DNA from: Cycas panzhihuaensis
Taxonomy: Eukaryota; Cycadophyta
Assembly (NCBI GenBank): GCA_023213395.1
Contig: CM041465.1
Location: 77,693,741-77,757,740, forward strand
Length of the DNA stretch: 64,000 bases
Direction of reading: 5' to 3'
Numbering within the stretch: position 1 is the first letter of the stretch; each line of letters opens with the position of its first letter. The position numbers and the translations under genes are program-made. The notes beneath the pieces were generated by a model that saw only the letters and a program-made list of their open reading frames with translations, was not told the DNA's origin and searched no databases. Shown one piece after another: positions 48,810 through 61,270 of the stretch.

Positions 48810-49720
48810 CCCTAAGGCTGAGTTACATTCAGAACTGTTCAAACTTCACATTTTACAGCGGTTTGGTGAAGATATCAGTCACTTGATCTACTATAGGATA
48901 GTATTCCAGTTGAATTATGCTATCATGAATAAGTTCTCTAATCCTATAGACTTTTGTACTTATATGTTTGGTACGATTGTAAAATATAAGATTTTTTGCC
49001 ATGTGGATTGTTGATTAATTATCCACATAAAGGCCAGTAGGACTTGTTTGGGTGATATTCAATGTTTCCAATAATTTTATAAGCTATATCACCTCCGTAC
49101 TAGTCTTAAAAGAAATAATCTATTCAACTTCAGCAGTTCTATCATCTAGATCTCCATGATATTAGTGCTGTTGTAAGAAACGTTAGATACTTAGACGTAG
49201 ATCTTCTTGTATCTTTATCTCTTGTAAAGTCTGAGTCAGTGTATGTAGAAAATTTGAAGTCTGAATTAGGTTCATATAACAAACCATATTTGTTGGTCGT
49301 CTAAAGGTATCTCAACACTCAAACTATTGCCTCCCAATGATTCAACTTAGGATTTGTTATGTAACGAGTAAGAATACCAATAGAGTATGCAATATCTGGC
49401 CTTGTATTAGTAGTGTAGATGAGACTACCTATAAGTTTCTTGTAGAGTGTTGCGTCTGCCTCCCTAGTGTCACCTTTAATGGAAATTTAGTTAAAAGATC
49501 ATTGATGTATTTTTCTTAAGAGAGAAAAATATTTATCATTCTTTTGTGTTACTTCAATTCCTAAGTAACATTTCATCAAACCAAGGTCAGACAATTCGAA
49601 CGTTTTGCCAAGGTCTTTTTTTAGTTGGCTCATGGTATGTTCACTATTACTCGTTACTAGCATGTCATCCACAAAGATTATAAGATAAGTGACTTTATCC
49701 TTGTGGCGTGTGACGAACAA
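48810..49720 (-). pseudogene. RT and RNase H remnant of copia E
   Basis: Open frame 49720-49499: KVTYLIIFVDDMLVTSN contains the copia RT active site FVDDM, followed by DLGKTFELSDLG and YLGIEV. To the left, RNase H traces include an IDNQST motif near 49010 and NLFMIA near 48930. In-frame stops are present. Confidence 0.85.
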
Positions 49721-50612
49721 TATTACATTAATATCTTGGTAGTGATAAACTTCGTATCCAAGTTACCTCATTCTTTCAGACAACTTGGCAAACTAAGCAT
49801 GAGGGGCTTATTTAGGTCCGTACAAGGACTTTTTGAGCCTGTAAACCTTATGCTCTTGACCTTCGATCTCATATCCTTTTGGTTGAGCCATATAAAATTC
49901 TTTTTCAATATCTCCATTGAGAAACACGATCTCAATATCAAGTTGGTGGATTTTTCAACTCTGTTGAGCAGCAAAGGTCACAAGAATTCTAATTGTAGGC
50001 CACTTAGTTGTAAGTGTAAAGAATTTAGTGTAGTCGATGCCTTCCCTTTGTATAAATCCTTTAGCTACCAACATTACCTTATATTTTTCAAGGGTTCAAT
50101 CTAATCTATACTTATTTTTGAACACTCATTTATTTTGAACTACCTTTCTGCCAAGTGGTAGATCAATGAGTTCCCATGTACCGTTCTTAATAAGAGATTG
50201 GCACTCTTTATTCATGGCATTTCTCTAAGTTATTCTCTTTACAACGTTTTGGTATGTTAGGGGATTTTCATTAAGAGTAAGGTAAAGTTCTACTGGTTCA
50301 AGCTCAATATATAATGATTCATGTATCCTTTCTCTATGGGCATTTTGAGTGCCAATTTTTCCTACCTCATCTAGTTGTATGTCCTTATTGAGTTGGCAGG
50401 CTTCTTGAGATCCTCGAGTTGAGAATGTGGTCCTCATTTCCTCAACTTCTTGGTTCTCATCTTATTTATTAAAATGATTATTTTATGAGGAAGATGTTAA
50501 TGTGCCTAAGGAAGATGGTCTTTCTACCATTGTTTTGCCTTTGTCAACTTACGATGGAGAGGATGATTGTTCTATAATGACTTTACCCTTGTTAACTCTG
50601 CTATCTTCAAAG

Positions 50613-50892
50613 TGTTGGGTGTAATACTCAATTCCATTAACTCTATGTAAACTCTCTTTATACTTTGTATTTTATATTAGAGTTACGGTCCACCTTGATA
50701 TGTGTGCCACCTCTAAGTAGTCCAATGGGGTTCTCTCTCTGGTGGTGAGGTTGTACTATAAGTATGTACTCTTATTTGTTCATAATTGAGTTTTGGCCAA
50801 TTCTCCAACATGGTGTCTATTTTGTATATACCTTATCTTTTTGTTGCTCACCATTAGGGTTTGATATGCTTATTACATTCATAATCCTAACA
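50613..50892 (+). repeat. 5' LTR of element F
   Basis: 280 bp; differs from the right LTR by only a few scattered substitutions on inspection. Confidence 0.95.
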
Positions 50893-50904
50893 TGTTATCG
50901 GAGC
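50893..50904 (+). promoter_or_regulatory. Primer-binding site of element F
   Basis: TGTTATCGGAGC against the initiator-Met site TGGTATCAGAGC: two differences; directly touches the LTR. Confidence 0.75.
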
Positions 50905-51142
50905 CCAAGGTTTAATACTTGGAGGCATTTCTTACAATCCCTAGTACATGTTATCATTGTTTTTGAGATTTCAAGCCTTGTAAATTTTTTGATGTTCCTG
51001 TTTCATGACTTTATCAAGTTGAAGATCATTTCAAGTTATATCCGATGCATATTTTGTTATGGGACTGTTATCAAGTTTTGAAGGGTTATTTTGGTGTTGA
51101 GGAGAGGCTGTTTTTAAGCCCATTTTTAAGTTTTATAGCTGT

Positions 51143-51340
51143 TTGAAGCCTGTTGATGCTACTCAAGTAGATATCTTCTCCACATGTGGCACCACAATAA
51201 TATTGCATGCAGGTGAAAGTCCACAGAAGCTCATGTTCATATTCCAATTACTGGAAGACCATCTTCGTTGCATGTTAGTAGACAAAAATACAACCAGATC
51301 GTTGATAGCAATTGAGAGAGTCCTTCTTGGCCAAGAGTGA
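51143..51340 (+). CDS. Unrecognised 65-residue open frame in element F
   Basis: Reads SPQKLMFIFQLLEDHLRC and ends SLIAIERVLLGQE. It has no gag or pol motif. It might be a second captured gene piece or chance, and it is on the element's sense strand. Confidence 0.25.
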   Translation: MKPVDATQVDIFSTCGTTIILHAGESPQKLMFIFQLLEDHLRCMLVDKNTTRSLIAIERVLLGQE

Positions 51341-51547
51341 ATCTATTTCAAAAAAAATTTGTAGATCTACAGGTGGATAAAGGTCATGTCCTATTTTTGT
51401 TGATATATACTCTTTTTTGTTGTGGCTTGCTGTATTGAAAAGTCAAAAAAATAATATTTATGGCCTTCACAATTTGGCCTTTATTTTATATATATTTGAA
51501 AAAAAAAAAAAGGAAAAAGGGGTCTGCCAAATTTATTTGTTAGTGAA

Positions 51548-51970
51548 TTGGCAATGCCAGTACCTAGCATCACTAGATGCATATCTTGGTTGATCATCCA
51601 AGGTCTAGAATCTGCAATGAGAAGACATGACTTAGAAGACATGTTGTGCTCCTTTAAGGGTAAATATCATGACAAAGTTCGCGGATGGGTGGGTTTCTCT
51701 ATGAGAGCAGCTCATTGTATCACAACTGTAGTTGACATTTTACTGATGCCATCAAGATTTGAGCCTTGTGGTCTAAACCAGCTTTATGTTATGCGATATG
51801 GAACTGTTCTAGTTGTCCATGCTATGGGGGGCTTGAGAGATACTATAAAACCATTTGATCCATTCTCAAAGTCTGGTCTTGGCTGGACATTTAAAACTGT
51901 AGAAGCAAAGTGTTTGATCCATTCACTTAGCAATGCTTTATTGACATATCGTGACTTCAAAAAAGGCTAA
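51548..51970 (+). pseudogene. Captured C-terminal fragment of a starch synthase (SSII-like)
   Basis: 140-codon open frame. From about residue 20 it follows the C-terminal glycosyltransferase domain of plant starch synthases: [83 protein letters not shown]. The [10 protein letters not shown] and GGLRDT motifs bind ADP-glucose in the family. The full enzyme is about 700-800 residues; the N-terminal domain with the KTGGL motif and the last 40 or so residues are missing. It lies on the sense strand of LTR element F. No stop inside, but a truncated domain cannot be active. Assignment to the SSII class is from memory of the family. Confidence 0.85.
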
Positions 51971-52960
51971 CAAGGAATTCAAAAATGTGGCACACCTACA
52001 ATTCTTCGACCTACAAACTCATCCATGGTGGCCCTCGTAATGGTGACTTGTAACAATGACCATAGCCTATATAGCCTACAACCTACAATCACAACTATGG
52101 CGACAGCCCTCCTTTGTTCAAAAAATCTTTTTTTGGATGAAACCCTAATAATTTAGGGTTATAATATAATATTTGATTTTGTGGCATAATGCGGGGACGG
52201 ACGAACAAATGTGAATTATTATTAAAATAGGTTTTATTTTTTTTATGATTTTAAAATTAGATTTAATTATATTGAATAATATTTTCGGATCCATCAGCCC
52301 CTTTAGCCTTCAACCCCCGATCACATAGTGGGCTTATATGACCAGCTGCCAGCTCATAAAGGGGGCTAATCTCTATTTTATCATTTTTCAGCATTACTAA
52401 GGAGTACCTATCACGTTTCTGACTATATCTTGAGATTGGGAGGTCTGATTTTAGTTCTGTCTGTTGCGTTAGATCCGTAACAGAGAGACCTTTCATTTGA
52501 CATGTATTTGACACATTTTGGAGTTATTTTCATAGAGATTTTAAAGTTTAAAGTTACAAGTTTTTTATTTGTCTTCATTTTTTTCTCAGTTTCTTTAGGC
52601 ACATATTATATTTTCAAGGCTTCTTGATGTAATATACCCCAAATGGAGGGGATGACATGTACTATGGACTTATTTTTAGCTCTTGAAGAACCCATTGTGA
52701 TCATATTGTACTTCATTTATGAGAGAGAGTCATATGTGCCACACAAGTCACATATCATTTCAGTCATGTAAAAAAAAAATTATGCTGGTTATTATTTTTG
52801 CCCATGGTGGCAAGTTGCTAGCCCAATAAGGCATCTTTTTAGCCCATGTGGCATGTTTGAAGCCATAGTCTCATTGTATTTCTGGCCATTAGATGCCGAA
52901 GAAGTGCTAGTCCTATTGAGCAAGAGGTATGACACACGTTTAGAAGCTACTCTTGCCTGC

Positions 52961-53460
52961 CATGTGCTCTCTATATATATATTTTCCTGCCTGCACTCCC
53001 ATATGAGCAAGGGGTGGGACCTTATACAGCTACTCTTGCCAGCTCCTGATTGATCCACGTATACAAAGGGAGTTCCTACCCAACTGGCAGTTGCAGCGGC
53101 TGATAACCCATGCATTCCAGTAGATGGACTCCACTTCATATGGACTTCAGCAGCTTTCTTATTCAATGCAGTAGTGTTTATGATCCAATAGACTTTTGGA
53201 GACTTATGCCATGTGCCATGTGCTTCTTATATATATATTTTCCTGCTTGCACTCCCATATGAGCAAGGGATGGGACCTTATATAGCTACTCTTGCGAGCT
53301 CCTGATTGATCCACATATACAAAGGGAGTTCCTACCCAACTGGTAGTTGCAGCGGCTGATAACCCATGCATTCCAGTAGATGGACTCTACTTCATATGGA
53401 CTTTAGCAGCTTTCTTATTCTATGCAGCAGTGTTTATGATCCAGTAAATTTTTGGAGACT
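52961..53460 (+). repeat. 256-bp tandem duplication in element F
   Basis: Units 52961-53216 and 53217-53460 share CACTCCCATATGAGCAAGG, TCCTGATTGATCCAC, GCAGCGGCTGATAACCCATG and TTATGATCCA with scattered changes. It ends about 50 bases before the purine tract. Confidence 0.92.
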
Positions 53461-53514
53461 TGAGCTTATCATTGATATGATGACATTTATATAATTGACT
53501 ATTACAGAGGGGAA

Positions 53515-53794
53515 TGTTGAGTGTAATACTCAATTCCATTAGTCCTATGTAAACTCTCTCTATACTTTGTATTTTATATTAGAGTTGTGGGCCACCTTGA
53601 TATATGTGCCACCTCTAAGTAGTCCAATGGGGTTCTCTCTCTGGTGGTGAGGTTGTACTATAAGTATGTACTCTTATTTGTTCATAATTGAGTTTTGGCC
53701 AATTCTCCAACATGGTGTCTATTTTGTATATACTTTATCTTTTTGTTGTTCACCATTAGGGTTTGATATACTTGTTACATTCCTAATCCTAATA
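53515..53794 (+). repeat. 3' LTR of element F
   Basis: Partner of 50613-50892, followed by CAAAG. Confidence 0.95.
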
Positions 53795-53799
53795 CAAAG

Positions 53800-55260
53800 G
53801 ATGGTGTTGGATATGCACTCATCAGTTTAGAGTCATAACTTGTATCCTTTGAGGCTCTATTACCATCTTCTAATATTTGGAGTAATTTATGTCTGTCCCC
53901 CCCCCCCCACTCCAAATTTTAGAATCTGAACATCATACTTGATAACATGATTATAGCGGTGTGAGGGTATTTCGGAGTCCAGTATAAGGAACTAATCCTT
54001 TGTTTCTGTAAAACCGGCATCTCTGGTAATGATGATTTTTTATTGTGAAGGTATGAAGACTTTATACCATTTCTTATCCATAGGGTATCCAACAAAGATG
54101 TCTTTAAGTGTCCTTGGCTCAAGTTTATTTTAATCTGGATACAAAATGTGGGCATAGCATATAGAGTTAAAATTTTTGAAGTAGTGAACAATGGGTGTTT
54201 ATCCTAACCACTTTTCATTAGGTATTTATCCTTCCTTTGATGGGCTAATAGCATTGATACAATAAACAACTGTCCAAATAGCTTCAGTCTATATATAGGC
54301 AGGCACATTTTTGTATACCAACATAGCACAAGTCATGTTCATGATTGTCCTGTTCATGCGCTCATCAACTCCATTTTATTGTGGGATACCTCTTACTGTT
54401 GTTTGTTGTTTGATGCCATTATCCTGAAGGTAGCTTTCAAACTTATGCGAGGTATATTTGCTACCATTATTAGTTCGAAGATATTTAAGTTGATAACTTG
54501 ACTCTTTTTTAATGTAGGCTTTGAATTTTTTGAATACACGGAAGGTTTCATCTTTCTTGTGTCAAAAAGCTACCCATACTTTTCTAGTGAAATCATCAAT
54601 GAAAGAGATGTAATATAACTTACTCTTTAATGAAGGAATATGCATTGGTCCACATAGATTAGAGTGTACCAATTGTAATAGATGGCTCAATTTCCACTAA
54701 CTTTTGGAAAAGGGTTGTTGATGAGATTTGGCAATGATACAAGATTCACATTTAAAGGGCTTAGAGGAGAACATTAGAAGATTTGGAAGAGTGTTACAAA
54801 GATCTCTAAGTCTATCAATGTGAATATGGCCCATAAGAGCATGCCAAAGAGCTTCTGGTGACAACGCTAGATAGGTCAAGATGGAATTAAATATAAATTC
54901 TTCATCGACACAAGGGCTTTAGGTACAATGGGCTTCAAAAGATGGAGAACGATTTAGTAGAAAGAGTTTTCTAGAGAGATGTGCAATCAAGACTACTTGA
55001 TTAGTTAGAAGGTGAATGACCTCTAAAGTTTGGTCATTTATGGTTACACTCAAATTAAACCCATGAGAGACAAGTGTGGATAAGGAGAGTAGGTTTTGTT
55101 TGAGATTGGGTATGTATAAGACATCAAGTAATGTAAAATCTTTTAAGCTTTGGAGTTTCAGGCAAATGTTACCAATTCCTTCAATAGGTTGTTGTAATTT
55201 ATCAGCCATGTGAATAATTCCTTAAATATTTGAGTCAAATGTTTAATATAGACTATGATT
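53800..55260 (-). pseudogene. Protease and integrase remnant of copia E
   Basis: 55209-54919: VLYIPNLKQNLLSLSTLVSH, the conserved end of copia protease. 54879-54697: LWHALMGHIHIDRL and CESCIIAKSHQQPFSKS, the integrase zinc-binding region. Further left to about 54200 the core reads FIDDFTRKVWVAF, then LRTNNGSKYTSHKFE (second catalytic Asp is Asn), then GVDERMNRTI (Glu kept). The linker runs into the CAAAG site of element F, beside an 11-base C run near 53899. Confidence 0.87.
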
Positions 55261-56493
55261 GCATGTCATATATTGAGTTGCTCCTATGTCCATGATCTGT
55301 TGTCCATCGATTGAAGCCATATTATTTGTAATTCTAATAGGGCTTGGCATTAGTGAAGGGAATTCATAAGTGATATATCCACATCGAGCTTCAAAGTATC
55401 TCTTTGGTTGGTCAATGACATTTGATGCTAAAGATCCCTTAATTCTTTAAAAGTGTGCTTGTATAAAACCTATACCATGAAAGGATTCTTGACAAGTTTC
55501 TTTAACATTGTGAGCTCCATGTTTTGGTTGGAACTTGGCCAAATTATAAGTGGCAGTTTTGTAGTCTTTTGCTAAGTGTCCTTTACGGTTATACTGATCA
55601 CACATAATAGTTTGATTACCTGTCCCTAAAAAGGTATTGGTTTGTCCTGACTGTCTTGCTCTTTGGTGAGGCAGACCTTAGCTGTAAGACTGTCGAGGCT
55701 ATGATTGAGAGGTTGGTTAATCTTGTGGATAATTTCCCATGTTTCTTTCTCTTTCTCTTTCTAAGTTATTTCCTCTGCCACGAGAGGGACCTTGATTTTT
55801 TATGTAGCAAACTTCTTTTTCCACCTCAAAGGCTACATCTGGAATAGAGTTAGAGGCTACAAAGTTGGTATCAAAAGTCTTGTCAAATTCTATAAACTTC
55901 TCGGCAAGTGCTTTGGAGTTGAGGGACTTCAATGTTCCACTAGATTAAAGACTTCTAAGCAAGTTTTTATAATAAAGGACATATAGACATGATTACATCA
56001 AGAATACCCAAGTGATATATTAGGTCTTAAAATCTTTATCAATTGTTTATTTTATTAGTTGAAGGAGATTTATTGTCTTATGAGCTTATCCCTTCTGCAT
56101 TTTTAATTTGTTTATTTTCAAAATAAGATGAACAAATTCTAAATCTGACTTGGTATCAAAGTTCTTTTTAAGAACTTCAAGGACCTTCCAGGATGTATCA
56201 TGTTGCTCTTCATTAATCAAGTTATGCAAGGAGTGTCCAGTAACCAACATAATTCCAACATGAATCTTTTTATCATCTATCTCCCATTGTAGTTTGGCTA
56301 CAGCATTTGTAGGAGTTGTTGAGGTAGGTCCACCGAAAGCAAGTGTTGTAACTGTTGCAGGTATGATGGGTGTACATTGTAAGTGGGTTCTCCAAAGGCC
56401 TTTATACTTTGAAATATTTTTAACTCCAATGTACCATAAATCCCAATTTTCTTTGCCTTTTAATATGCAGTTGATATTCTACTTGAATTGAGA
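55261..56493 (-). pseudogene. Gag remnant of copia E
   Basis: The start is near 56493 (MSSQFK), then many stops. Pieces seen on the minus strand include the open frame 55932-55717 (LNSKALAEKFIEFDKTFDTN) and, near 55610-55545, a worn zinc knuckle followed by GHLAKDYKTATYNLAKF. The protease start near 55300 reads IDGQQIMDIGATQYMT, with the DxGA active-site loop kept. Confidence 0.7.
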
Positions 56494-56523
56494 TGACATG
56501 GTGATGATGAAGAAATAGAAGAG

Positions 56524-58366
56524 ATGATAGAAGTATGTGTCATTAACACGTGTGGCTAGTACACCTAGCACAACAAGGATGTAAAAATAAATACTATGAT
56601 GAGAAGCAAGCAATGATTAAGATTTTTTTTTTTTAATAACTATAAAAAATAAGCATAAGCAATGACATAAGAATAAGGCCTAATGTAGAGCCAATAAAGA
56701 GTGGTGATGTGTCATGCCAGTAACCTCTAACTTATGTCTAAATGTAGGTGAGGTTTTGATGCCTAAGGCTTCTAGTATACGATTAGGGCCTTCACCTACG
56801 ATACCCGCACCTAAGCTTGGTGATGAAATCCAAGTCATAGTGGAGTCTAAGTACTCTCAGTCCTTACCTAGTTCACCAATGAGCAGCTATATACCTCCTC
56901 TAAAGAGTTAAATAGTACATGCATATCCTACAGCATAATGGATATTATACTAGGTTAATTTTAATCTTACATTAAGGTTTTCAGTTTTCCCAGGTGGTTA
57001 TCAAGATTATCCTTGATTGGAGACTATAGGTATGGTTAACTTATCCCTTCACCACTATTCTGATTAAGACCAAACTCAGTATAAAACTCACACCTCCCTT
57101 AGGGCCTGAACTTTAGCCAACTATGGTTTATTTCAACCAAGGTGAGTGTGTGTACAAGTTAAGAACTGGTGCTATAGATTATACAAATGAGATTCTTTTT
57201 ATGAATAATGTAAGTTATTTTTGAATAACTAAAAATTGAAATGGAAAGTTGTTGAATATGCTTGCTTACTTTGTTATTATTGTTGCTATATGTGATGCTT
57301 TATGCTATGCATACAAATAGAAAATGCATGCTAGATTTAGCAAGGGAACCAGATGTTGCTTCTGATCTAAGGTTACCCTTGCTTTAGTATAAGTTTTCCA
57401 AATATGTTTTTGGAAGTTTCAATACAAAAGCCATAAAGGGATAAAAAATAAATCAACTTGCCACTAAAATACTAATTTTTCTAAATCTAGATGTATGCTA
57501 TTTTGCCTTATTTTATGATTTTTTCATAAAATTTATAAATAATAATAAATAGACAAAATTTTCTAAAAAATTATAAATATGAAGGCCTAAATTATAGAAT
57601 TTAAATTTATGGAAGAAGAAAAAAATGTTCAGAATGTCATTTCTGATAAAGTAATGAAGTCAAATTTCTGAAAGGGCATAAAAAGAAATTATGCTCGAAA
57701 AAAAACACAAAAATAAAATATTGCTAGATCTACTGTCTCAGAATCTAAAATTCAATATGTTAAAAGTTACATCTTGATACGTAATCAACTTTTCCTTTTA
57801 CACTAGCTCTAAAATCAGCTAAAATTTTACCTGAAATTCCCTTACAATGCTCTTTATAGGGTTAAATAGGTAAATTCAACATTCATAAAATTATAGCTTT
57901 TAATGCTTCCGAGAATGTTCTGGCAACCAAATGGCTCCAAAAACCTATATTTTCACCTTTAAAATTCTGCAGATATAGAGAAAGCAGCAACATATAAAAT
58001 AATATAATTTTAAGCTCTCAAAATATTAAAAATGATGAGTGCATTCTCAATACTTCACATTAAAGGTGAAGGAGAGGCAAAATGACTCCATGCAAGTAGA
58101 ATGGAGTGAATAGATCCCCTTCTAGCTCTGATACCACATGAAAGAATGATGAATCTAGGGAATAAATCACTCATAGGTACACAATGGAAATGGAGAATGA
58201 AAAAGATATGAGAGTTAAGCTTGGAGGTGAGAATGAACAATGACTCCCTCATTGAGATTTTATCTTTTATTATTGAAGGTGAGCATTAGGGTTATGATTT
58301 TTCCGCCTAATAACATGAACCTGAAATTACATCTAAATGCACATAAAGTACATTTCACTAAGAGAT
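56524..58366 (-). repeat. Leader of copia E, first copy, with partial 5' LTR
   Basis: 1.84-kb unit from just upstream of gag to base 228 of the 299-bp LTR (58139-58366). It includes a perfect primer site at 58125-58136. A second copy begins at 58367. The junction CTAAGAGATAATAGAAG joins LTR to leader at a shared AGAT. Confidence 0.88.
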
Positions 58367-60276
58367 AATAGAAGTATGTATCACTGACTTGTGTGGCTAG
58401 TACACCTGATGCAATAAGGATGTAGAAATAAATACTATGATGAGAAGCAAGCAATGATTAAGTTTTTTTTTTTTTTTTTTATAAGTAACTATAAAAAATA
58501 AGCATAAGTAATGATATAAGAATAAGGCCTAATATAGAGTCGATAAAGAGTGGTGATGTGTCATGCCCCTAACCTCTATCTTATGTCTAGATGTAGGTGA
58601 GGTTTTGATGCTTAAGGCTTCTAGTATACGATTAGAGCCTTCACCTACGATACCCGTACCTACGCTTAGTGATGAAATCCAAGTCACAGTAGAGCCCAAC
58701 TACTCCCAGTCCTCACCCAGTTCACCAGTGAGAAGCTATATACCTCCTCCAAAGAGTCAAATGGTACGTGTATATCCCACAGCTATGATGGATATTAGAT
58801 TAGGTTAATTTTAATCTTATATTAAGGTTTTTAGTTTTCTCAGGTGGTTATCAGGATTATCCATGATTGGAGGCCGTAGGTAAGGCTAACCTATCCCTCC
58901 ACCACTATTCCGGTTAAGACTAGACTTAATATAAAACTCACACCTCCCTTATGGCCTGAACTTTGGCCAATTGTGGTCTATTTAATTAAGGCAAGTGTGT
59001 GCACAAGTTAAGAACTAGCAGTATAGATCGTACAGATGAGATTCCTTTTAGGAATAATGTAAGTTATTACCAAATATACTTGCTTATTTTTTTGCTTACT
59101 TTGTTATTATTACTGCTTTATGTGATGCTTTATGCTATGCGTGCAAATAGAAAATGCATGCTAGATTTAGCAGAGGAATCAGATGTTGCTTCTGATCCAA
59201 TGTTGCCCTTGCTTTAGTATAAGTTTTCCAAATATGTTTTTGGAAGTTTCAATACAAAAGTCACAAGGGGCTAAAAAGTGGATCAACTTGTCTCTAAAAT
59301 ACTAATTTTTCTAAATCTAGATGCATGCTATTTTGCCTTATTTTGTGATTTTTTCATAAAATTTACAAATAATAATAAATTAGTAAAATTTTCTAAAAAA
59401 TTACAAATATGAAGTCCTAAATAATAGAATTTAAATTTATGGTAGAAGAAAAAATTGTTTATAATATCATTTTTGATAAAGTAGTGAATTCAGATTTTTG
59501 AAAAGGCATAAAAAAAAAAAATTACCAAAAAAAAAACATAAAAACAAAATCTTACTAAATCTACTATCTCAAAATTTGAACTTCAATATGTCAAAAGTTA
59601 TATCTTGACACGTAGTCAACTTTTACTTCTGCACCATCTCTAAAATTAGCCAAAAAATTACCTGAAATTCCCTCGCAATGTTCTTTATGCGGTTAATTAG
59701 GGAAATTTAATATTCGTGAGAAAACTACATAGATTTCACTAACTGATGGATGTAATTTGATGAGATTTATCTTAAAATGATCCTAATATATAAATCTAGT
59801 AGATCCCTTAAAAAAACTTTCATACTTTTAGCTTATGATTAAAGGATTTCATTGGGAAAAGTGCCTTAAGTCACTTATCTACAAATTTTAACCTTTTACT
59901 TCAGCTAAAACTCACTGTTATAGACTAAATCTAAAGTTGATCTAAAAGACAAAAATGATCCTCTTAGTAAGGCGGCCTTCCACACCAAATTTTATCAAAA
60001 TTTAAAATGGTCAAAATTTTCATAAAATTGTAGGCCTTTAATACTTTCGAGAATGTTCCGATAACTAAATGGCTCCAAAATCCTATATTTTCACCTCTGA
60101 AATTTTTCATACATAGAGAAAGTAACAACATATAAAGTAATATAATTTTAATCTCTTAAAATGTTAAAAATGATGAGTACATTCTCAATAATTCATATTA
60201 AAAGTGAAGAAGAGGCAAAATAACTCCATGCAAGCAGAATGGAGTGAATAGATCCCCTTCTAGCTTTTATACCACA
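58367..60276 (-). repeat. Leader of copia E, second copy
   Basis: Diverged copy of 56524-58138, with about 290 extra bases near 59710-60010 absent from the first copy. It is followed by the full 5' LTR 60277-60575. Confidence 0.88.
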
Positions 60277-60580
60277 TGAAAGAATGATGGATCTATAGAA
60301 TAAATCACTCACATACATACAATGAAAATGGAAAATAAAAAAGATATGAAATAAGATATGAGAGCTAAGCTTGAAAGTGAGAATAAATAATGACTCCTTC
60401 CTTGAGATTTTACCTTTTATTATTGAGGGTGAGCATTAGGGTTAGGAGTTTTCCACCCAATGACATGAACCTAAAATTACATATAAATGTACATTAAGTA
60501 CATTTCACTAAGATATTAATACTGACAATATATCCTAAGATCACGTAATTAATCTACACAAATGACCTTGATACATTACT

Positions 60581-61270
60581 CTCTTTTATTTCTAGGAGTG
60601 GTTATTATGGTAAGGGGTATGGATCCTTTAATGTAACAAAATAAATATCAACTTGATTTATTTTATATTGAGTTGAAATTTAAGTATTTATATTTTTAAT
60701 AATAAGATATGGATTTTTATGATTTCATATGGTCATATAAACTTACATTTGAAATTTAAATTTGAATAATGATTTATTGTATTCTTCTTATCTACAACTT
60801 CATGATTGTTTCACCAAAATTAGGCTTTTGTTAGATTTGGATTTATTTTATTAACCATTGTTGATGGATTTTTACATATGTAGGTTTATCCTATTTATTA
60901 TGCAAAGTCATTCTTAGGTATTTTATTCATTATATCATGATTTTGATTGAGATTGCATTGGTTATAATGATAATATCATGTAAATTTTGATTATGATATA
61001 ATGGCTAGATGATATTCTATATATTATGATAATTTATACATGTCGATGAATGATACTATGGTGACAAATCCTTATTTATTCATTCAAAGTCATTTAATCC
61101 CACTATTTCCCTTTGATTGTCTTATTTCTCTCGATTTGATGATTATTTTATGTATTTGTTATATTTTTTAACCTTATTTTTATGCCTTGAGTTCCTCTTC
61201 TAGGCTACACCAGTCATGTTTTTAATCGAAATTCTTTGGTAGACTAATTTATCAAAGGAAGCTTTTATGT
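60581..61270. other. AT-rich spacer
   Basis: No genes or transposon ends recognised between the end of copia E and the probable LTR of element G. Confidence 0.5.

Larger units (their letters stand above)
50613..53794 (+). mobile_element. Non-autonomous LTR retrotransposon F carrying a starch synthase fragment
   Basis: Two 280-bp LTRs (50613-50892 and 53515-53794) start TGTTGGGTG / TGTTGAGTG and end CTAACA / CTAATA. Exact 5-bp duplications CAAAG are at 50608-50612 and 53795-53799. The primer site TGTTATCGGAGC directly follows the left LTR (initiator-Met type with changes), and the purine tract CAGAGGGGAA precedes the right LTR, so transcription is rightward. The 2.6-kb interior has no gag or pol. 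It holds a host gene fragment (51548-51970) and a 256-bp tandem repeat. It sits inside copia E in the opposite orientation. Confidence 0.93.
48035..60575 (-). mobile_element. Ty1/copia element E with nested element F and a duplicated leader
   Basis: Left LTR 48035-48333 and right LTR 60277-60575, 299 bp each, start TGAAGAAAGGATGG / TGAAAGAATGATGG and end ATACA. Flanks are TTTCT (48030-48034) and TTACT (60576-60580), one mismatch. Minus-strand primer sites are at 60263-60274 (worn) and 58125-58136 (perfect TGGTATCAGAGC, next to a partial second LTR copy). Gag starts near 56493 and coding ends near 48810. Element F splits the integrase-RT linker. Confidence 0.92.

Noticed and set aside
52263-52514. 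83-codon minus-strand open frame in element F
   Set aside because: No recognisable domain and no conserved partner; possibly part of a captured or unrelated sequence but not supportable as a gene.
52792-53166. 124-codon minus-strand open frame in element F with a GAGKSS string
   Set aside because: The P-loop-like string lacks the full GxxxxGKS/T context and falls in the tandem repeat on the antisense strand; chance is the simpler reading.
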